Source: Caulobacter flavus (GTDB taxonomy: Bacteria; Pseudomonadota; Alphaproteobacteria; Caulobacterales; Caulobacteraceae). From it: DNA of 64,000 nt. The position numbers and the translations under genes were made by a program. The notes under the pieces were generated by a model. That model saw only the letters and a program-made list of their open reading frames with translations, was not told where the DNA came from and searched no databases. Shown here piece after piece: positions 26,195-34,972 of the stretch. The stretch spans positions 2,888,001-2,952,000 of the forward strand of contig NZ_CP026100.1 of NCBI RefSeq assembly GCF_003722335.1, read 5' to 3'. Position 1 is the first letter of the stretch, and every line of letters starts with the position of its first letter.

Positions 26195-27202
26195 ATGAAG
26201 CTCGCGTCTCTGAAGGGCGGCCGCGACGGCCGTCTGGTCGTGGTGTCGAACGACGTAGCCTGGTGCACCGACGCCGGGACGATCGCCCCGACCTTGCAGG
26301 CGGCGCTGGACGACTGGGAGCGCTGCGAGCCGCTGCTGCGCGGCCTGGCCGAAAGCCTCGAGCACGGCGGCGTGCCCAGGGAGCGGTTCCACGAGCACGA
26401 CGCCCTGAGCCCGCTGCCGCGCGCCTACCAGTGGGTGGACGGCAGCGCCTACGTCAATCACGTCCAGCTGGTGCGCAAGGCGCGCGGGGCCGAGATGCCC
26501 GACAGCTTCTGGACCGATCCGCTGATGTATCAGGGCGCGTCGGACGGATTCCTGGCCCCCCGCGACACCATCCCGCTGGCCGACGCGGCCTGGGGCTGCG
26601 ACCTGGAGGGCGAGGTGGCGGTGATCGTCGGCGACGTGCCGCTGGGCGCCAGCCGCGAGGAGGCGCTCGAGGCCATCCGTCTCGTGATGCTGTGCAACGA
26701 CGTCTCCCTGCGCAACCTGATCCCGGCCGAACTGGGCAAGGGCTTCGGCTTCGTGCAGTCCAAGCCGGCCAGCGCCTTCTCGCCGGTGGCGGTCAGCCCC
26801 GACGTCCTGGGCCAGGCCTGGAAGGACGGCAAGCTGTCGGGCGCGCTGCTGGTCGAGCTGAACGGCAAGGATTTCGGCCGCGCCGACGCCGGCGTCGACA
26901 TGACCTTCGATTTCGGGACCCTGGTGGCCCACGCGGCCAAGACCCGCGCGCTGGCCGCGGGCACCATCGTCGGCTCGGGCACGGTCAGCAATCGCGACGC
27001 CGACGGCGGCCCGGGCAAGCCGATCTCCGATGGCGGTCTCGGCTATTCGTGCCTGGCCGAGCTGCGCACCGTCGAGACCCTCCTGCACGGCGCGCCCAGG
27101 ACGCCGTTCCTGCTGGGCGACGACACCGTCCGCATCGAGATGAAGGACGCCAAGGGCCACACCATCTTCGGCGCCATCGAGCAGACGGTCGAGCGGGTTT
27201 GA
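26195..27202 (+). CDS. fahA: Fumarylacetoacetate hydrolase family protein, fumarylacetoacetase
   Basis: A 335-residue protein of the FAH family, expected to split fumarylacetoacetate to fumarate and acetoacetate, the last step of tyrosine breakdown. Metal/active-site signature: CDLEGEVAVIVGD and GFGFVQSKPASAFSPVAV, AGTIVGSGTVSNRDAD. RBS AGGAAG before ATG 26195. The maleylacetoacetate isomerase gene that would connect it to hmgA is not beside it. Stop overlaps the Rieske start. Confidence 0.9.
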   Translation: MKLASLKGGRDGRLVVVSNDVAWCTDAGTIAPTLQAALDDWERCEPLLRGLAESLEHGGVPRERFHEHDALSPLPRAYQWVDGSAYVNHVQLVRKARGAEMPDSFWTDPLMYQGASDGFLAPRDTIPLADAAWGCDLEGEVAVIVGDVPLGASREEALEAIRLVMLCNDVSLRNLIPAELGKGFGFVQSKPASAFSPVAVSPDVLGQAWKDGKLSGALLVELNGKDFGRADAGVDMTFDFGTLVAHAAKTRALAAGTIVGSGTVSNRDADGGPGKPISDGGLGYSCLAELRTVETLLHGAPRTPFLLGDDTVRIEMKDAKGHTIFGAIEQTVERV

Positions 27203-27585
27203 GCCAAGGCGCCGACACTCAGGTCGAGACTGTCGGCCGGGTCTGGTCGACGCGGGCCGGGATCAATCTCGGCCCGCTCGACCTGATCGCCGACGGGGCG
27301 GCGCGCAACTACGTGCTGCAGATCGGCGCCAATCGCTTCCACGGCTTCGTGGTGCGGCGGGGCCAGGCGGCGTTCGGCTATGTCGACCGCTGCCCGCACG
27401 CCGGCCTGCCGCTGGCCCAGCAGCTGGACCAGTACCTGACGCCGGACGGCGGCATGATCGCCTGCTCCTGGCACGGCGCGGTGTTTTCCATCGAGGACGG
27501 GGCCTGCCTGGGCGGTCCCTGCGCCGGCGGCCGCCTGACGCCGTGGCCGGTCCAGGTCGAGGACGGGCAGATCAGGACGGCCTGA
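27199..27585 (+). CDS. Rieske [2Fe-2S] protein
   Basis: A 128-residue protein with the Rieske cluster motifs CPHAGLPLA and CSWHGAVF (C-x-H ... C-x2-H). The only plausible start is TTG 27199, overlapping the fahA stop (TTGA), so it is coupled to the tyrosine operon. It resembles small ferredoxin subunits or Rieske-like partners (HcaC type). It may supply electrons to an oxygenase; no oxygenase large subunit is nearby. Physiological role unknown. Confidence 0.78.
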   Translation: MSQGADTQVETVGRVWSTRAGINLGPLDLIADGAARNYVLQIGANRFHGFVVRRGQAAFGYVDRCPHAGLPLAQQLDQYLTPDGGMIACSWHGAVFSIEDGACLGGPCAGGRLTPWPVQVEDGQIRTA

Positions 27586-27599
27586 CGCCCAAAAGAAAA

Positions 27600-27625
27600 G
27601 CCGCCCTCCAGGAGAAGAAGGCGGC
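27600..27625 (+). terminator. Weak hairpin after the Rieske gene
   Basis: GCCGCC and GGCGGC arms around a 14-base loop, not followed by a clear T-run. Possible terminator or processing site of the tyrosine operon. Confidence 0.4.
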
Positions 27626-27742
27626 CCAGTGAATTGGGAGGAAACGCCCAGGAAGGGCAGAACCTGTATAGCGGCTTTCGCTGCTGATGACAACGTTGTC
27701 ATCGATTTTTCCCGAAGAAAGTTTCCGGGAGGGCCCAGAGGC

Positions 27743-28108
27743 CTATTTCCGGCGGCGGGCCGTGGCGACCTCGGCGGGGGCGATCGCCTTGCCCTTGTTG
27801 CCCCACGAGGCGCGGACATAGGTGAGCAGGCCCGCAAGGTCGGCGTCGGTCAGGTCGTCCTTGAAGCCGGGCATCTCGTTCTTGCCGTTCAGGACCATGG
27901 CGAGCAGCGGCTTGGCGTCGCCCTGGACCAGCGGCGTGCCGGCCAGGGCCGGATAGGCGCCCTTGACGCCCTTGCCGGTCGCCTGGTGGCAGGCGGCGCA
28001 GTTGTCGGCGTAGAGCGTCTGGCCCGGCGGCGGGGCGGCCAGGGCGGGAGCGGCCTGAACGAGGCCGCCGGCGAGGACGAGGGCGGCGAGGGCGGTGTTG
28101 CGGAACAT
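27743..28108 (-). CDS. Small periplasmic class I c-type cytochrome
   Basis: A 121-residue protein with a signal peptide (MFRNTALAALVLAGGLVQAAPALA), one haem-attachment site CAACH (residue about 37) and the axial Met in NEMPGFKDDLTDAD. It matches single-domain cytochromes c of SoxX/PQQ-related type. It stands alone on the minus strand between the tyrosine operon and a GNAT gene. Electron donor/acceptor unknown. Confidence 0.88.
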   Translation of the reverse strand: MFRNTALAALVLAGGLVQAAPALAAPPPGQTLYADNCAACHQATGKGVKGAYPALAGTPLVQGDAKPLLAMVLNGKNEMPGFKDDLTDADLAGLLTYVRASWGNKGKAIAPAEVATARRRK

Positions 28109-28230
28109 CGGGACTCACGGGGGAAGGCGGGGGATTCGACGGCGTCGGCTCCGTCGCGGGGCAGCCTAACCGAGGCGCCCGTCCGGGGCGACGGCCTTGC
28201 GCCGGAACGTGGGCGGGCTATGTCCGGTTG

Positions 28231-28818
28231 ATGACCGATCTCTCCCTGCGCCTGGCCCGTCCGGAGGACATTCCCGCCCTGACCGCGCTGATGAACGCGG
28301 CGATCGCCGAGCTGCTGACGCCGTTCCTGCCGCCCGAGGGCGTGAAGGCCTCGTTCGAGGTGATGGGGCTGGACAGCCAGCTGATCGCCGACGGCACCTA
28401 TTTCGTCGTCGAGGATGGGGGGCAGATCGCCGGTTGCGGCGGCTGGAGCCGGCGCGCCACCTTGTTCGGCGGCGACCATTCGGCCGGGCGCGACGCGGCC
28501 ATGCTGGATCCGGCGCGTGACGCCGCGCGGGTGCGGGCGATGTACACCCACCCCGACCACGTGCGGAAGGGCGTCGGCCGGACGATCCTGGCGGCCTGCG
28601 AGCAGGCCGCGGCGGGCGAAGGCTTCACCCGCGTCGAGATGGCCGCGACCATGGGCGGCGTGCCGCTGTACGAGGCCTGCGGCTACGTGCTGATCGAGCC
28701 GTTCACCGCGCCGACCTCCAAGGGTTACGACGTGCCGCTGGCCCGGATGGGCAAGACGCTGGGGGGCGGCCCCGGCGCGCTAGGGCCTCTGGCCTCACAT
28801 GGAAGCATGCGAGGCTAA
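28231..28818 (+). CDS. GNAT-family N-acetyltransferase
   Basis: A 195-residue protein. Starts LSLRLARPEDIPALTALMNA, the beta1-alpha1 start of GNATs, with the acetyl-CoA loop MYTHPDHVRKGVGRTILAACE (V/R-x-x-G-x-G/A motif). C-terminal region YEACGYVLIEPF is typical. Target unknown. ATG 28231; TTG 28228 also in frame. Confidence 0.85.
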   Translation: MTDLSLRLARPEDIPALTALMNAAIAELLTPFLPPEGVKASFEVMGLDSQLIADGTYFVVEDGGQIAGCGGWSRRATLFGGDHSAGRDAAMLDPARDAARVRAMYTHPDHVRKGVGRTILAACEQAAAGEGFTRVEMAATMGGVPLYEACGYVLIEPFTAPTSKGYDVPLARMGKTLGGGPGALGPLASHGSMRG

Positions 28819-28910
28819 AGGCTCCAGATCAGACATCCAGAGCGCGTTAGCCGGCGAAACCGCTCACGCTTTCGCCAGGTGCGCTCCAGGCGCCGGAGCC
28901 GCCCGCCGGC

Positions 28911-30254
28911 TCATTTGACGAAGATCTTCTGGTTGCTGGCGATCATCAGGTCGAGCAGACCCTCGGGTTGGGTCATGAAGTCCATGGGCAGCGTCCCGTA
29001 GGGCGCGACGCCATTTTCGATGATGAAGTCGAAGATATGGGCGTTGATCATGTAGAAGCCCTCGGCGACGCCGCGCGGGAGCATCGCCGCGTTCGAGCCG
29101 CTGAGGAAGTTCAGGAACCACACGTCCGGCCGCCAGCTGTTCATGTACCGCTCGATCAATGCGATCTTGTCGTGGACCGAGAACGAGTTGAGGCCGTACC
29201 GATCCTGGATCGCGTAGGGTTCGCCTGCCGTGTTGAACAGGTACCCTCCGGCTTCGGAGAAGCTGTCGCTGTCATCCGGCCATTCGAAGGAGTCGGAGCC
29301 CGTCGCGTTCTTGAATTCGATCATCTCGATGCCGCGGCAGTGGAGATACTTGCTGCTGGCCTTGTCGAACTTGTAGCGCCGCATGAAGACGATCTTCTGC
29401 CGCAGGTCCTTCAGGGGCTTCTGGTGAGTATCGATCTCGAAGTGGTCCAGCCAGTTGTCGCCGCCGAAGGTGTTGTTCAGCGCGCGGCGCACCAGGCTGA
29501 TCACGCTGTCGTGGAAATGGTTCTCGGCGTCGGAGTTTATGCACATCACGATGGTTTCCGCGGTTCCCCGGTGCTTGAGGAACTCGGCCATCGGCGCGAG
29601 GCAGTCCTTCTCGAAATACTTCCCGGTGTTCGATGCGCCGTGGACGATCTCGAGCGGGTAGGTGGAATCAAGACGGATATCGAAATAGCGGGCGCCCTTG
29701 TCGAGTTGTTCGCCGATCGACAGGTCCTGGCAGCGGCTGAGGGGGATGATGTAGGCGGCGGTGCCTGCGTCGTGGGAGCCGGGAAGGGTGACGTCGCGCA
29801 GATAGGCGTCGTCGGGAAGCTTCGACATCCAGGTCCTGGGATCGATCTTCGGGATCAGGACAATGGTCAGTTTGCCGTCATGCCCGTCGGCGGCGGGGTC
29901 CTGGGCCTCAAGCACCTGGAAGTGGACCGCGGCGTCGCCGAACGTGGGCAGGTAGCCTTTCCGGTAGCCCAAGTTCTTCACCAGGTTGGGCGCGGTGACG
30001 GGTCGTGCGTCGGCCAGCGTGCCGATTTCGCCCCGGTGCGTGGCGAAGCTCAGGCGGAACTCAGCGGAGTTGTGGCCTTCGGCGAGCGCCTGGGGGCTGG
30101 CGACCGTTCTCCCGTACGCGGGGATCTGGCCGCCGCTGAACACTAGGGGGTTGCGCTCTCCGGGCGAGGCCCAGTCTCGGACTTCGATGAGCGTGGTGGT
30201 GATGTCGACCGGATGGTCGGTCATGTTGACGATCTGCAGCGTGCATTCGGTCAT
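28911..30254 (-). CDS. PI-PLC X-domain phosphodiesterase-like protein with an N-terminal extension
   Basis: A 447-residue protein. The C-terminal part (about 140-447) is a PLCXD-type phosphatidylinositol phospholipase C domain: catalytic H161 in LPGSHDAGTA, metal/substrate residues in FDIRLD (191-196) and second catalytic H205 in IVHGAS. The N-terminal ~140 residues form a separate beta-rich domain I do not recognise (starts TLQIVNMTDHPVDITTT). No signal peptide or membrane helix is visible, so it looks cytoplasmic or non-classically exported. ATG 30254 is preceded by GGAG. Codon use looks less GC-biased than neighbours, so transfer is possible. Confidence 0.75.
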   Translation of the reverse strand: MTECTLQIVNMTDHPVDITTTLIEVRDWASPGERNPLVFSGGQIPAYGRTVASPQALAEGHNSAEFRLSFATHRGEIGTLADARPVTAPNLVKNLGYRKGYLPTFGDAAVHFQVLEAQDPAADGHDGKLTIVLIPKIDPRTWMSKLPDDAYLRDVTLPGSHDAGTAAYIIPLSRCQDLSIGEQLDKGARYFDIRLDSTYPLEIVHGASNTGKYFEKDCLAPMAEFLKHRGTAETIVMCINSDAENHFHDSVISLVRRALNNTFGGDNWLDHFEIDTHQKPLKDLRQKIVFMRRYKFDKASSKYLHCRGIEMIEFKNATGSDSFEWPDDSDSFSEAGGYLFNTAGEPYAIQDRYGLNSFSVHDKIALIERYMNSWRPDVWFLNFLSGSNAAMLPRGVAEGFYMINAHIFDFIIENGVAPYGTLPMDFMTQPEGLLDLMIASNQKIFVK

Positions 30255-30426
30255 AGGCGGCTCCGTCGTGCCGGCGACCACAGGGGCGTGGCCAGAGGCG
30301 TCGATCCGCCGTGGTTTTCGGGCGCCGATGCGATTGCTCGCTATGCAAGAAGCGCAAGAAAATACAATTTTCAGGTAAAGTCGGGCGAGCCTGGCTCCAG
30401 CCCTGTCGCGCTTTGGCGCGAAGAGT

Positions 30427-30450
30427 GGGGCGGGCCATGCGGCCCGCCCC
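30427..30450 (-). terminator. Hairpin terminator of the flagellin gene
   Basis: Perfect 10-base arms GGGGCGGGCC and GGCCCGCCCC with a 4-base loop, just after the flagellin stop on the minus strand. The T-run is weak. Confidence 0.7.
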
Positions 30451-30473
30451 GATAGTCTGGTCGTCGTTTCCGC

Positions 30474-31295
30474 TTAGCGGAACAGGCTCAGGATCGAGCT
30501 CGACGACTGGTTGGCGATCGAGAGCGCCTGGATGCCCAGCTGCTGCTTGGTTTGCAGGGCTTGCAGCTTGGCGCTTTCCTTGGCCAGGTCGGCGTCGATC
30601 AGGTTGCCCACGCCGGCGTCGAGGCTGTCTTGCAGCTTGCCGACGAAGTTCAGGTGGGTGTCCAGGCCGGTCGAGGCCGTGCCCAGCGAGGCCAGCTTGT
30701 TGGTGGCCGTCTGCAGGGCGGTGTCGATGGTGGTGATCATCGTCTTGGCCGAGGCGGCGGTCGTGAAGGTGGTGGTGGTCGAGAGACCGATACCGGCCAG
30801 CGACAGCGTCTTGGCGTTCACGGTGATGCCCGTGCCGTCCGAGTTGGCCAGGTAGGTCAGCTTGGTGGTCTTGCCGTCGATGATGCTGGCGCCGTTGAAC
30901 TTGGCGTTGCTGACGGCCTTGGTGATCTGGTCGCGCAGCGAGTTGAAGTCGGCCTTCAGCGCGTTGAACGACGCGGTGTTCAGCGAGGTGTCGGAAGCGG
31001 CCAGGGCCTTTTCCTTCATCTTGCCGAGCAGGTCGGTCACGGTGTCGCCAGCGGCCAGGGCCACGTCGATGGTGGACTGACCGCGTTGCAGCGAGTCCTT
31101 CACGGCGTTGATCGAGGACGAGGTGGCCGACTGGTTCTTGGCGGTGGCCCAGATCGCGCCGTTGTCCTTGGCGCTACCGATCTTCTTGCCGGTGTTGATG
31201 CGCTGCTGGGTGACCTGCAGTTCGCTGTTGGTCGAGTTCAGGTTCTGGAGGGCGATCATCGCCCCCGAGTTCGTGTTGATGCTGTTCAGCGCCAT
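30474..31295 (-). CDS. Flagellin
   Basis: A 273-residue flagellin, the short form typical of Caulobacter (25-27 kDa) without the variable D2/D3 domains. N-terminal [19 protein letters not shown] and C-terminal [18 protein letters not shown] are the conserved coiled-coil ends (D0/D1). The protein starts [10 protein letters not shown] strong SD AAGGAG is 8 bases from the ATG. On the minus strand, GGGTCGGTAACCGC (near 31405) has the GG-N10-GC spacing of a sigma-54 promoter, a weak match. Which fljM/N/O paralogue it is cannot be told. Confidence 0.92.
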   Translation of the reverse strand: MALNSINTNSGAMIALQNLNSTNSELQVTQQRINTGKKIGSAKDNGAIWATAKNQSATSSSINAVKDSLQRGQSTIDVALAAGDTVTDLLGKMKEKALAASDTSLNTASFNALKADFNSLRDQITKAVSNAKFNGASIIDGKTTKLTYLANSDGTGITVNAKTLSLAGIGLSTTTTFTTAASAKTMITTIDTALQTATNKLASLGTASTGLDTHLNFVGKLQDSLDAGVGNLIDADLAKESAKLQALQTKQQLGIQALSIANQSSSSILSLFR

Positions 31296-31616
31296 TACGA
31301 AGACTCCTTCTTGAGGTGCCCGACGTCATTTTGACGGTCGGAGGGCTTTTTGCCCTGCTGCAACATCTCGTAATATTCTTGAGATTGAGTGAAAATGTCG
31401 CGGTTACCGACCCATTTACTGTAGTGATCTGTTAACCTGTTTTGACGCAGCGCCTTGACTGAATCGAGCGATCGCACGGTGTGAGAAACGGTGACTTTCG
31501 GCGCGCCCGAATAGACTCTGGAAGTCTGGTCCAGAACGGCGAAAAGCCGGGTGCGAGACCCGGCTTCCGTGATCGAAGATTCAACTTGTCCTGGGGCGCG
31601 GGATGCAGCCCTCGGG
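31296..31616 (-). promoter_or_regulatory. 321-base region between flagellin and the hypothetical gene
   Basis: AT-richer leader of flagellin. It carries the sigma-54-like GG-N10-GC, a GTTAAC, a small hairpin GGGCaaaaaGCCC near 31340, and an open frame of 60 codons ending at the flagellin start. Toward 31542-31566 it contains the hairpin AAGCCGGG/CCCGGCTT followed by TTTT on the minus strand, a terminator for the hypothetical gene 31617. Confidence 0.5.
31542..31566 (-). terminator. Intrinsic terminator after the hypothetical gene
   Basis: Arms AAGCCGGG (31544-31551) and CCCGGCTT (31559-31566) around TGCGAGA; read on the minus strand the stem is followed by TTTT. Confidence 0.8.
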
Positions 31617-31961
31617 TCATGCGCAGAGACGGGGCGCCTCGGGCTCGTGGTCGTCGGCTTCGAAGAGGTCGAAGGCCTCTTCCCAGGCCGCCAGCCGGGT
31701 CTCGCGCAGCGCCGCGTCGTCGACCACCCGGATCAACTGGTCCTCGCGGTCGTTCCAGACCAGGCCCACGTCCGTCGCCCGCTCGGCGTCGCCGCCCAGC
31801 AGCAGGATGACGTCGGCCTTGGCGGCGCGCTCGGGGCTCAGGCGCATCATCGTGCGGCCGCCGCCCAGGTCGCGGTGGATGTCGGCGAAGGCCAGCACGG
31901 CCGAGATCATCGCGGCGCTGACCGGACGAACGTGCCAGGACTGGCAGGCGAGGCGGCTCAT
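31617..31961 (-). CDS. Hypothetical protein
   Basis: A 114-residue acidic protein, starting MSRLACQSWHVRPVSAAMIS and ending EPEAPRLCA. No domain recognised. It contains two strand-like stretches (DVILLLGGDAERATDVGLVW and DQLIRVVDDAALRE). It is divergent from the WYL regulator, from which it is separated by 74 bases. ATG 31961 is chosen; a longer open frame to 32264 overlaps the regulator. Confidence 0.6.
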   Translation of the reverse strand: MSRLACQSWHVRPVSAAMISAVLAFADIHRDLGGGRTMMRLSPERAAKADVILLLGGDAERATDVGLVWNDREDQLIRVVDDAALRETRLAAWEEAFDLFEADDHEPEAPRLCA

Positions 31962-32035
31962 GTCGGTTTCTCCGAACGTTTGCGATGCTCCCTTTTCCAC
32001 GTGCGTTGCGACAGAAACGGTCGTAATGATCCGGA

Positions 32036-33019
32036 ATGAGACATGAGAAGGCGACGAAGCTCCTCGACCTGGCCCGCCGGCTGGCCAGTTCCTCCGAGGG
32101 GCTGACCCTGGACGAGATGGCCCAGGCGATGGAGGTGGGGCGGCGCACGGCCGAGCGCATGCGCGACGCGGTGTGGACGGCCTTTCCGCAGATGGAGGCG
32201 ATCGAGGATCCGCCCACCCGGCGTTTCCGCATTCCCTCGGGCCTGGACAGCCTGTTCCAGACACCGACGGCCGAGGAGCTGGCGGCCCTGCGCACCGCCG
32301 CCGACTCCAACGCCGCCGCCGGCGCCGACGCCCGGGCCGCGGCCCTGTACGCCCTGGAGGGCAAGCTGCTGTCGGCGCTGAAGGGCTCGGCCCGCCGGCG
32401 GGTGGCCCCCGACGTCGAGGCGCTGGTCCAGGCCGAGACCATCGCCGTCCACGCCGGCCCGCGTCCGTTCGAAGACCAGGGCGTGCTGGCGCAGATCCGT
32501 TCGGCGGTGAAGGGACTGACGGCGCTGTCGTTCCGCTACGAGGGCGGCAGCCAGCCGGGCCGCACGCGGACGGTCACGCCGCTGGGGATCCTGTTCGGCC
32601 GCAGCAACTATCTCGTCTCGCTGGAGGGGCACAGTCCGCGGCCGCGCACCTTCCGCCTGGACCGGATGAGCGACGTCGAGGCGCTGGACAGGCCGGCTTC
32701 GCCGCCGGCCGACTTCTCGCTGCAGGCCTTCGCCGACGAGAGCTTCGGCATCTATCACGGCGAGATCGAGGACGTTGTGCTGCGCATCCGCGCCGATCGC
32801 GCCGAGGACGCCCTGCGCTGGCGCTTTCACTCCAACCAGGTGGTGACCCAGGGACCAGGCGGCGTGGTGACCGTGGCCTTCCGCGCCAGCGGCATGCTGG
32901 AGCTGGCCTGGCACCTGTTCACCTGGGGCGATGCGATCGAGATCGTCTCGCCGGAGAGCCTGAAGAAGATCATGGTCGAGGAGCTGGAGAAGGCGCTGGC
33001 GGCCCACCGACGGGCTTAA
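32036..33019 (+). CDS. WYL-domain transcriptional regulator
   Basis: A 327-residue DeoR-like regulator. N-terminal helix-turn-helix LASSSEGLTLDEMAQAMEVG, then RRTAERMRDAVW, about residues 17-48. The WYL/WCX domain follows: ALSFRYEGGSQPGRTRTVTP, TFRLDRMSDVEALD, and the C-terminal AWHLFTWGDAIEIVSPESL. WYL domains bind ligands such as nucleic acids or nucleotides, so a role in DNA-damage or stress control is possible. It is divergent from the hypothetical 114-residue gene. Confidence 0.85.
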   Translation: MRHEKATKLLDLARRLASSSEGLTLDEMAQAMEVGRRTAERMRDAVWTAFPQMEAIEDPPTRRFRIPSGLDSLFQTPTAEELAALRTAADSNAAAGADARAAALYALEGKLLSALKGSARRRVAPDVEALVQAETIAVHAGPRPFEDQGVLAQIRSAVKGLTALSFRYEGGSQPGRTRTVTPLGILFGRSNYLVSLEGHSPRPRTFRLDRMSDVEALDRPASPPADFSLQAFADESFGIYHGEIEDVVLRIRADRAEDALRWRFHSNQVVTQGPGGVVTVAFRASGMLELAWHLFTWGDAIEIVSPESLKKIMVEELEKALAAHRRA

Positions 33020-33021
33020 GT

Positions 33022-34032
33022 TCAGCTGGCCACCAGCCTCAGCAGCGCCAACTCCCTTGCCCGCTCGGACGAGGCTCGCCGTTTCGGCAGGCCGCTGGTC
33101 TCGAAGGCTTCGAGCACGCGGGGGTGGATGTAGGCGGCGCGGCAGACGGCCGGGGTGTTGCCCAGCAGGCCGGCCACGGCCTTGATGCAGAGGTTCAGGG
33201 CCTTCTTGGCTTCGGTCCTGGTGGCCGGGGCGGGCTGCAGGCTCAGCGCCTCCAGCGCCGCCAGCGATCCGTACCAGGTGCGGAAGTCCTTGGCCGAGAA
33301 GTCCTCGCCGGCGACGGCGCGGATGTAGTCGTTGACGTCGTGGCTCTCGATCGAGCGGCGCTGGCCTTCCTCGTCCAGGTACTGGAACAGGCGCTGGCCG
33401 CGCAGGTCCTGGCAGGCCCGGACGATGCGGGCCAGGCGCCGGTCGCGAAAGCCGGTGCGGTGGACCTTGCCGCTCTTGCCCTTGAATTCGAACATCGCCC
33501 CGCCGCCGGCCAGCTTCAGGTGGCGCTTCTGCATGGTGGTGAGGCCGAAGCTCTTGTTGGTCTTGGCGTACTCGTCGTTGCCGACCCGGATCAGGGTCAG
33601 CTCCAGGAGGCGAACCACGGCGGCCAGCACCTTCTCGCGCGGCAGGCCGCGGCGGGCCAGGTCGGCCTCCACCCGTTTCCTCAGGCGGGGCAGGGCGCGG
33701 CCGAAGGCGGCCATGCGCTCGTACTTGCGGGCGTCGCGGTCGGCCCGCCAGTCGGGATGATAGCGATACTGCTTGCGGCCCTTCTGGTCACGGCCGACGG
33801 CCTGGATGTGGCCGTTGGGGTCGGGGCAGATCCACACGCTCGTCCAGGCCGGCGGGATGGCCAGGGCGCGGATCCGGTCCAGCGTCGCCTCGTCCCTGAC
33901 CGGCCGGCCGTCAGCGTCGGCATAGGCGAAGGCGCCGGGCTTGCCCAGGCGGGTCAGGCCCTGTTCCTGGTCGTTGACATAGGCCAGCAGGGTCTTTTCG
34001 GCGGCGGGCGCCTCGGCGGTGTCGCGCGGCAT
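33022..34032 (-). CDS. Type IB DNA topoisomerase
   Basis: A 336-residue eukaryotic/viral-type topoisomerase IB that relaxes supercoils by a 3'-phosphotyrosyl intermediate. N-terminal domain AIPPAWTSVWICPDPNGHIQ; catalytic domain NDEYAKTNKSFGLTTMQKRH, FRTWYGSLAAL, and the nucleophile Y301 in VCRAAYIHPRV. Such enzymes are common in alphaproteobacteria. Stop is 2 bases after the WYL gene stop on the other strand (convergent). ATG 34032 is chosen; an upstream in-frame codon run to 34266 overlaps rlmJ. Confidence 0.9.
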   Translation of the reverse strand: MPRDTAEAPAAEKTLLAYVNDQEQGLTRLGKPGAFAYADADGRPVRDEATLDRIRALAIPPAWTSVWICPDPNGHIQAVGRDQKGRKQYRYHPDWRADRDARKYERMAAFGRALPRLRKRVEADLARRGLPREKVLAAVVRLLELTLIRVGNDEYAKTNKSFGLTTMQKRHLKLAGGGAMFEFKGKSGKVHRTGFRDRRLARIVRACQDLRGQRLFQYLDEEGQRRSIESHDVNDYIRAVAGEDFSAKDFRTWYGSLAALEALSLQPAPATRTEAKKALNLCIKAVAGLLGNTPAVCRAAYIHPRVLEAFETSGLPKRRASSERARELALLRLVAS

Positions 34033-34143
34033 GGCGTTCACCACGCGCCGAGGGCTGAAAAATGCCGGTCCATGCGTTCGCTCCCAACCTAATTCCGGCC
34101 AACGTGGTAGACGGGGCCTCTGTTCCGGGAGCGTCACTTCGCA

Positions 34144-34968
34144 ATGAACTACCGCCACGCCTTTCACGCCGGCAACTTCGCCGACCTGCAGAAGCACGCG
34201 ATCTTGCTGGCCCTGCTCGAGGCCCTGACCGTCGACGAGTCGCCGCTGGCGGTGATCGACACCCACGCCGGGGCGGGCGCCTACGACCTGCGCGGCGACA
34301 TGGCCCAGAAGTCGAAGGAAGCCGCCGCCGGCATCGGCCGCCTGCTGGCCGAGGGCGACGCCCCCGCGCCGTTCGCGTCGCTGCTGAAGGCAGTGGAGGA
34401 ATTGAACGTCGGCGCGGCCGACGCGCCGCTCTATCCGGGCTCGCCGCTGCTGATCGCCCGGGCCCTGCGCCGGAGCGACCGCTACACCGCCTGCGAACTG
34501 CGCGACGACGACTTCGACCAGCTGCGCAAGGTGCTGGGTCCCTACGCCTTCGCCCAGGCCCTGAAGGCCGACGGCTACGCCACGGCCGAGGCCCGCGCCG
34601 GGCGCGGCGGCCGCACCTTCGTGCTGATCGATCCGCCGTTCGAGCGGCCCGACGACTACGCCCAGTGCGTGGCCACGGTGCGCGCAGTGCGCAAGGTCGA
34701 CCCGGCCGCCGTCCTGGCGATCTGGACGCCGCTGAAGGACCTGGAGACCTTCGACGCCTTCGTCCGCGCGCTAGAAAACGTCACGGACGACGCGCTAGTC
34801 GCCGAGCTTCGCCTGCGGCCCCTGCGAGACCCGATGAAGATGAACGGCAGCGCCATGGTGCTGGTCGGCGCGCCGGCGGCGATCGAGCCGAAGGTCAGTG
34901 AGATCACGACTTTCCTGGCCGCGCGCCTGGGCGAGACCGGCGCGGCGGCCCGCGTCTGGCGCGCCTGA
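34144..34968 (+). CDS. rlmJ: 23S rRNA A2030 N6-methyltransferase
   Basis: A 274-residue SAM-dependent methyltransferase. N-terminal MNYRHAFHAGNFADLQKHAI and VIDTHAGAGAYDL (SAM motif I) plus the DPPF catalytic motif at 163-166 in LIDPPFERPDD and WTPLKD are those of RlmJ. It methylates adenine 2030 of 23S rRNA. The stop is 4 bases before the ChrA gene, so cotranscription is likely. Confidence 0.9.
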   Translation: MNYRHAFHAGNFADLQKHAILLALLEALTVDESPLAVIDTHAGAGAYDLRGDMAQKSKEAAAGIGRLLAEGDAPAPFASLLKAVEELNVGAADAPLYPGSPLLIARALRRSDRYTACELRDDDFDQLRKVLGPYAFAQALKADGYATAEARAGRGGRTFVLIDPPFERPDDYAQCVATVRAVRKVDPAAVLAIWTPLKDLETFDAFVRALENVTDDALVAELRLRPLRDPMKMNGSAMVLVGAPAAIEPKVSEITTFLAARLGETGAAARVWRA

Positions 34969-34972
34969 CCCG

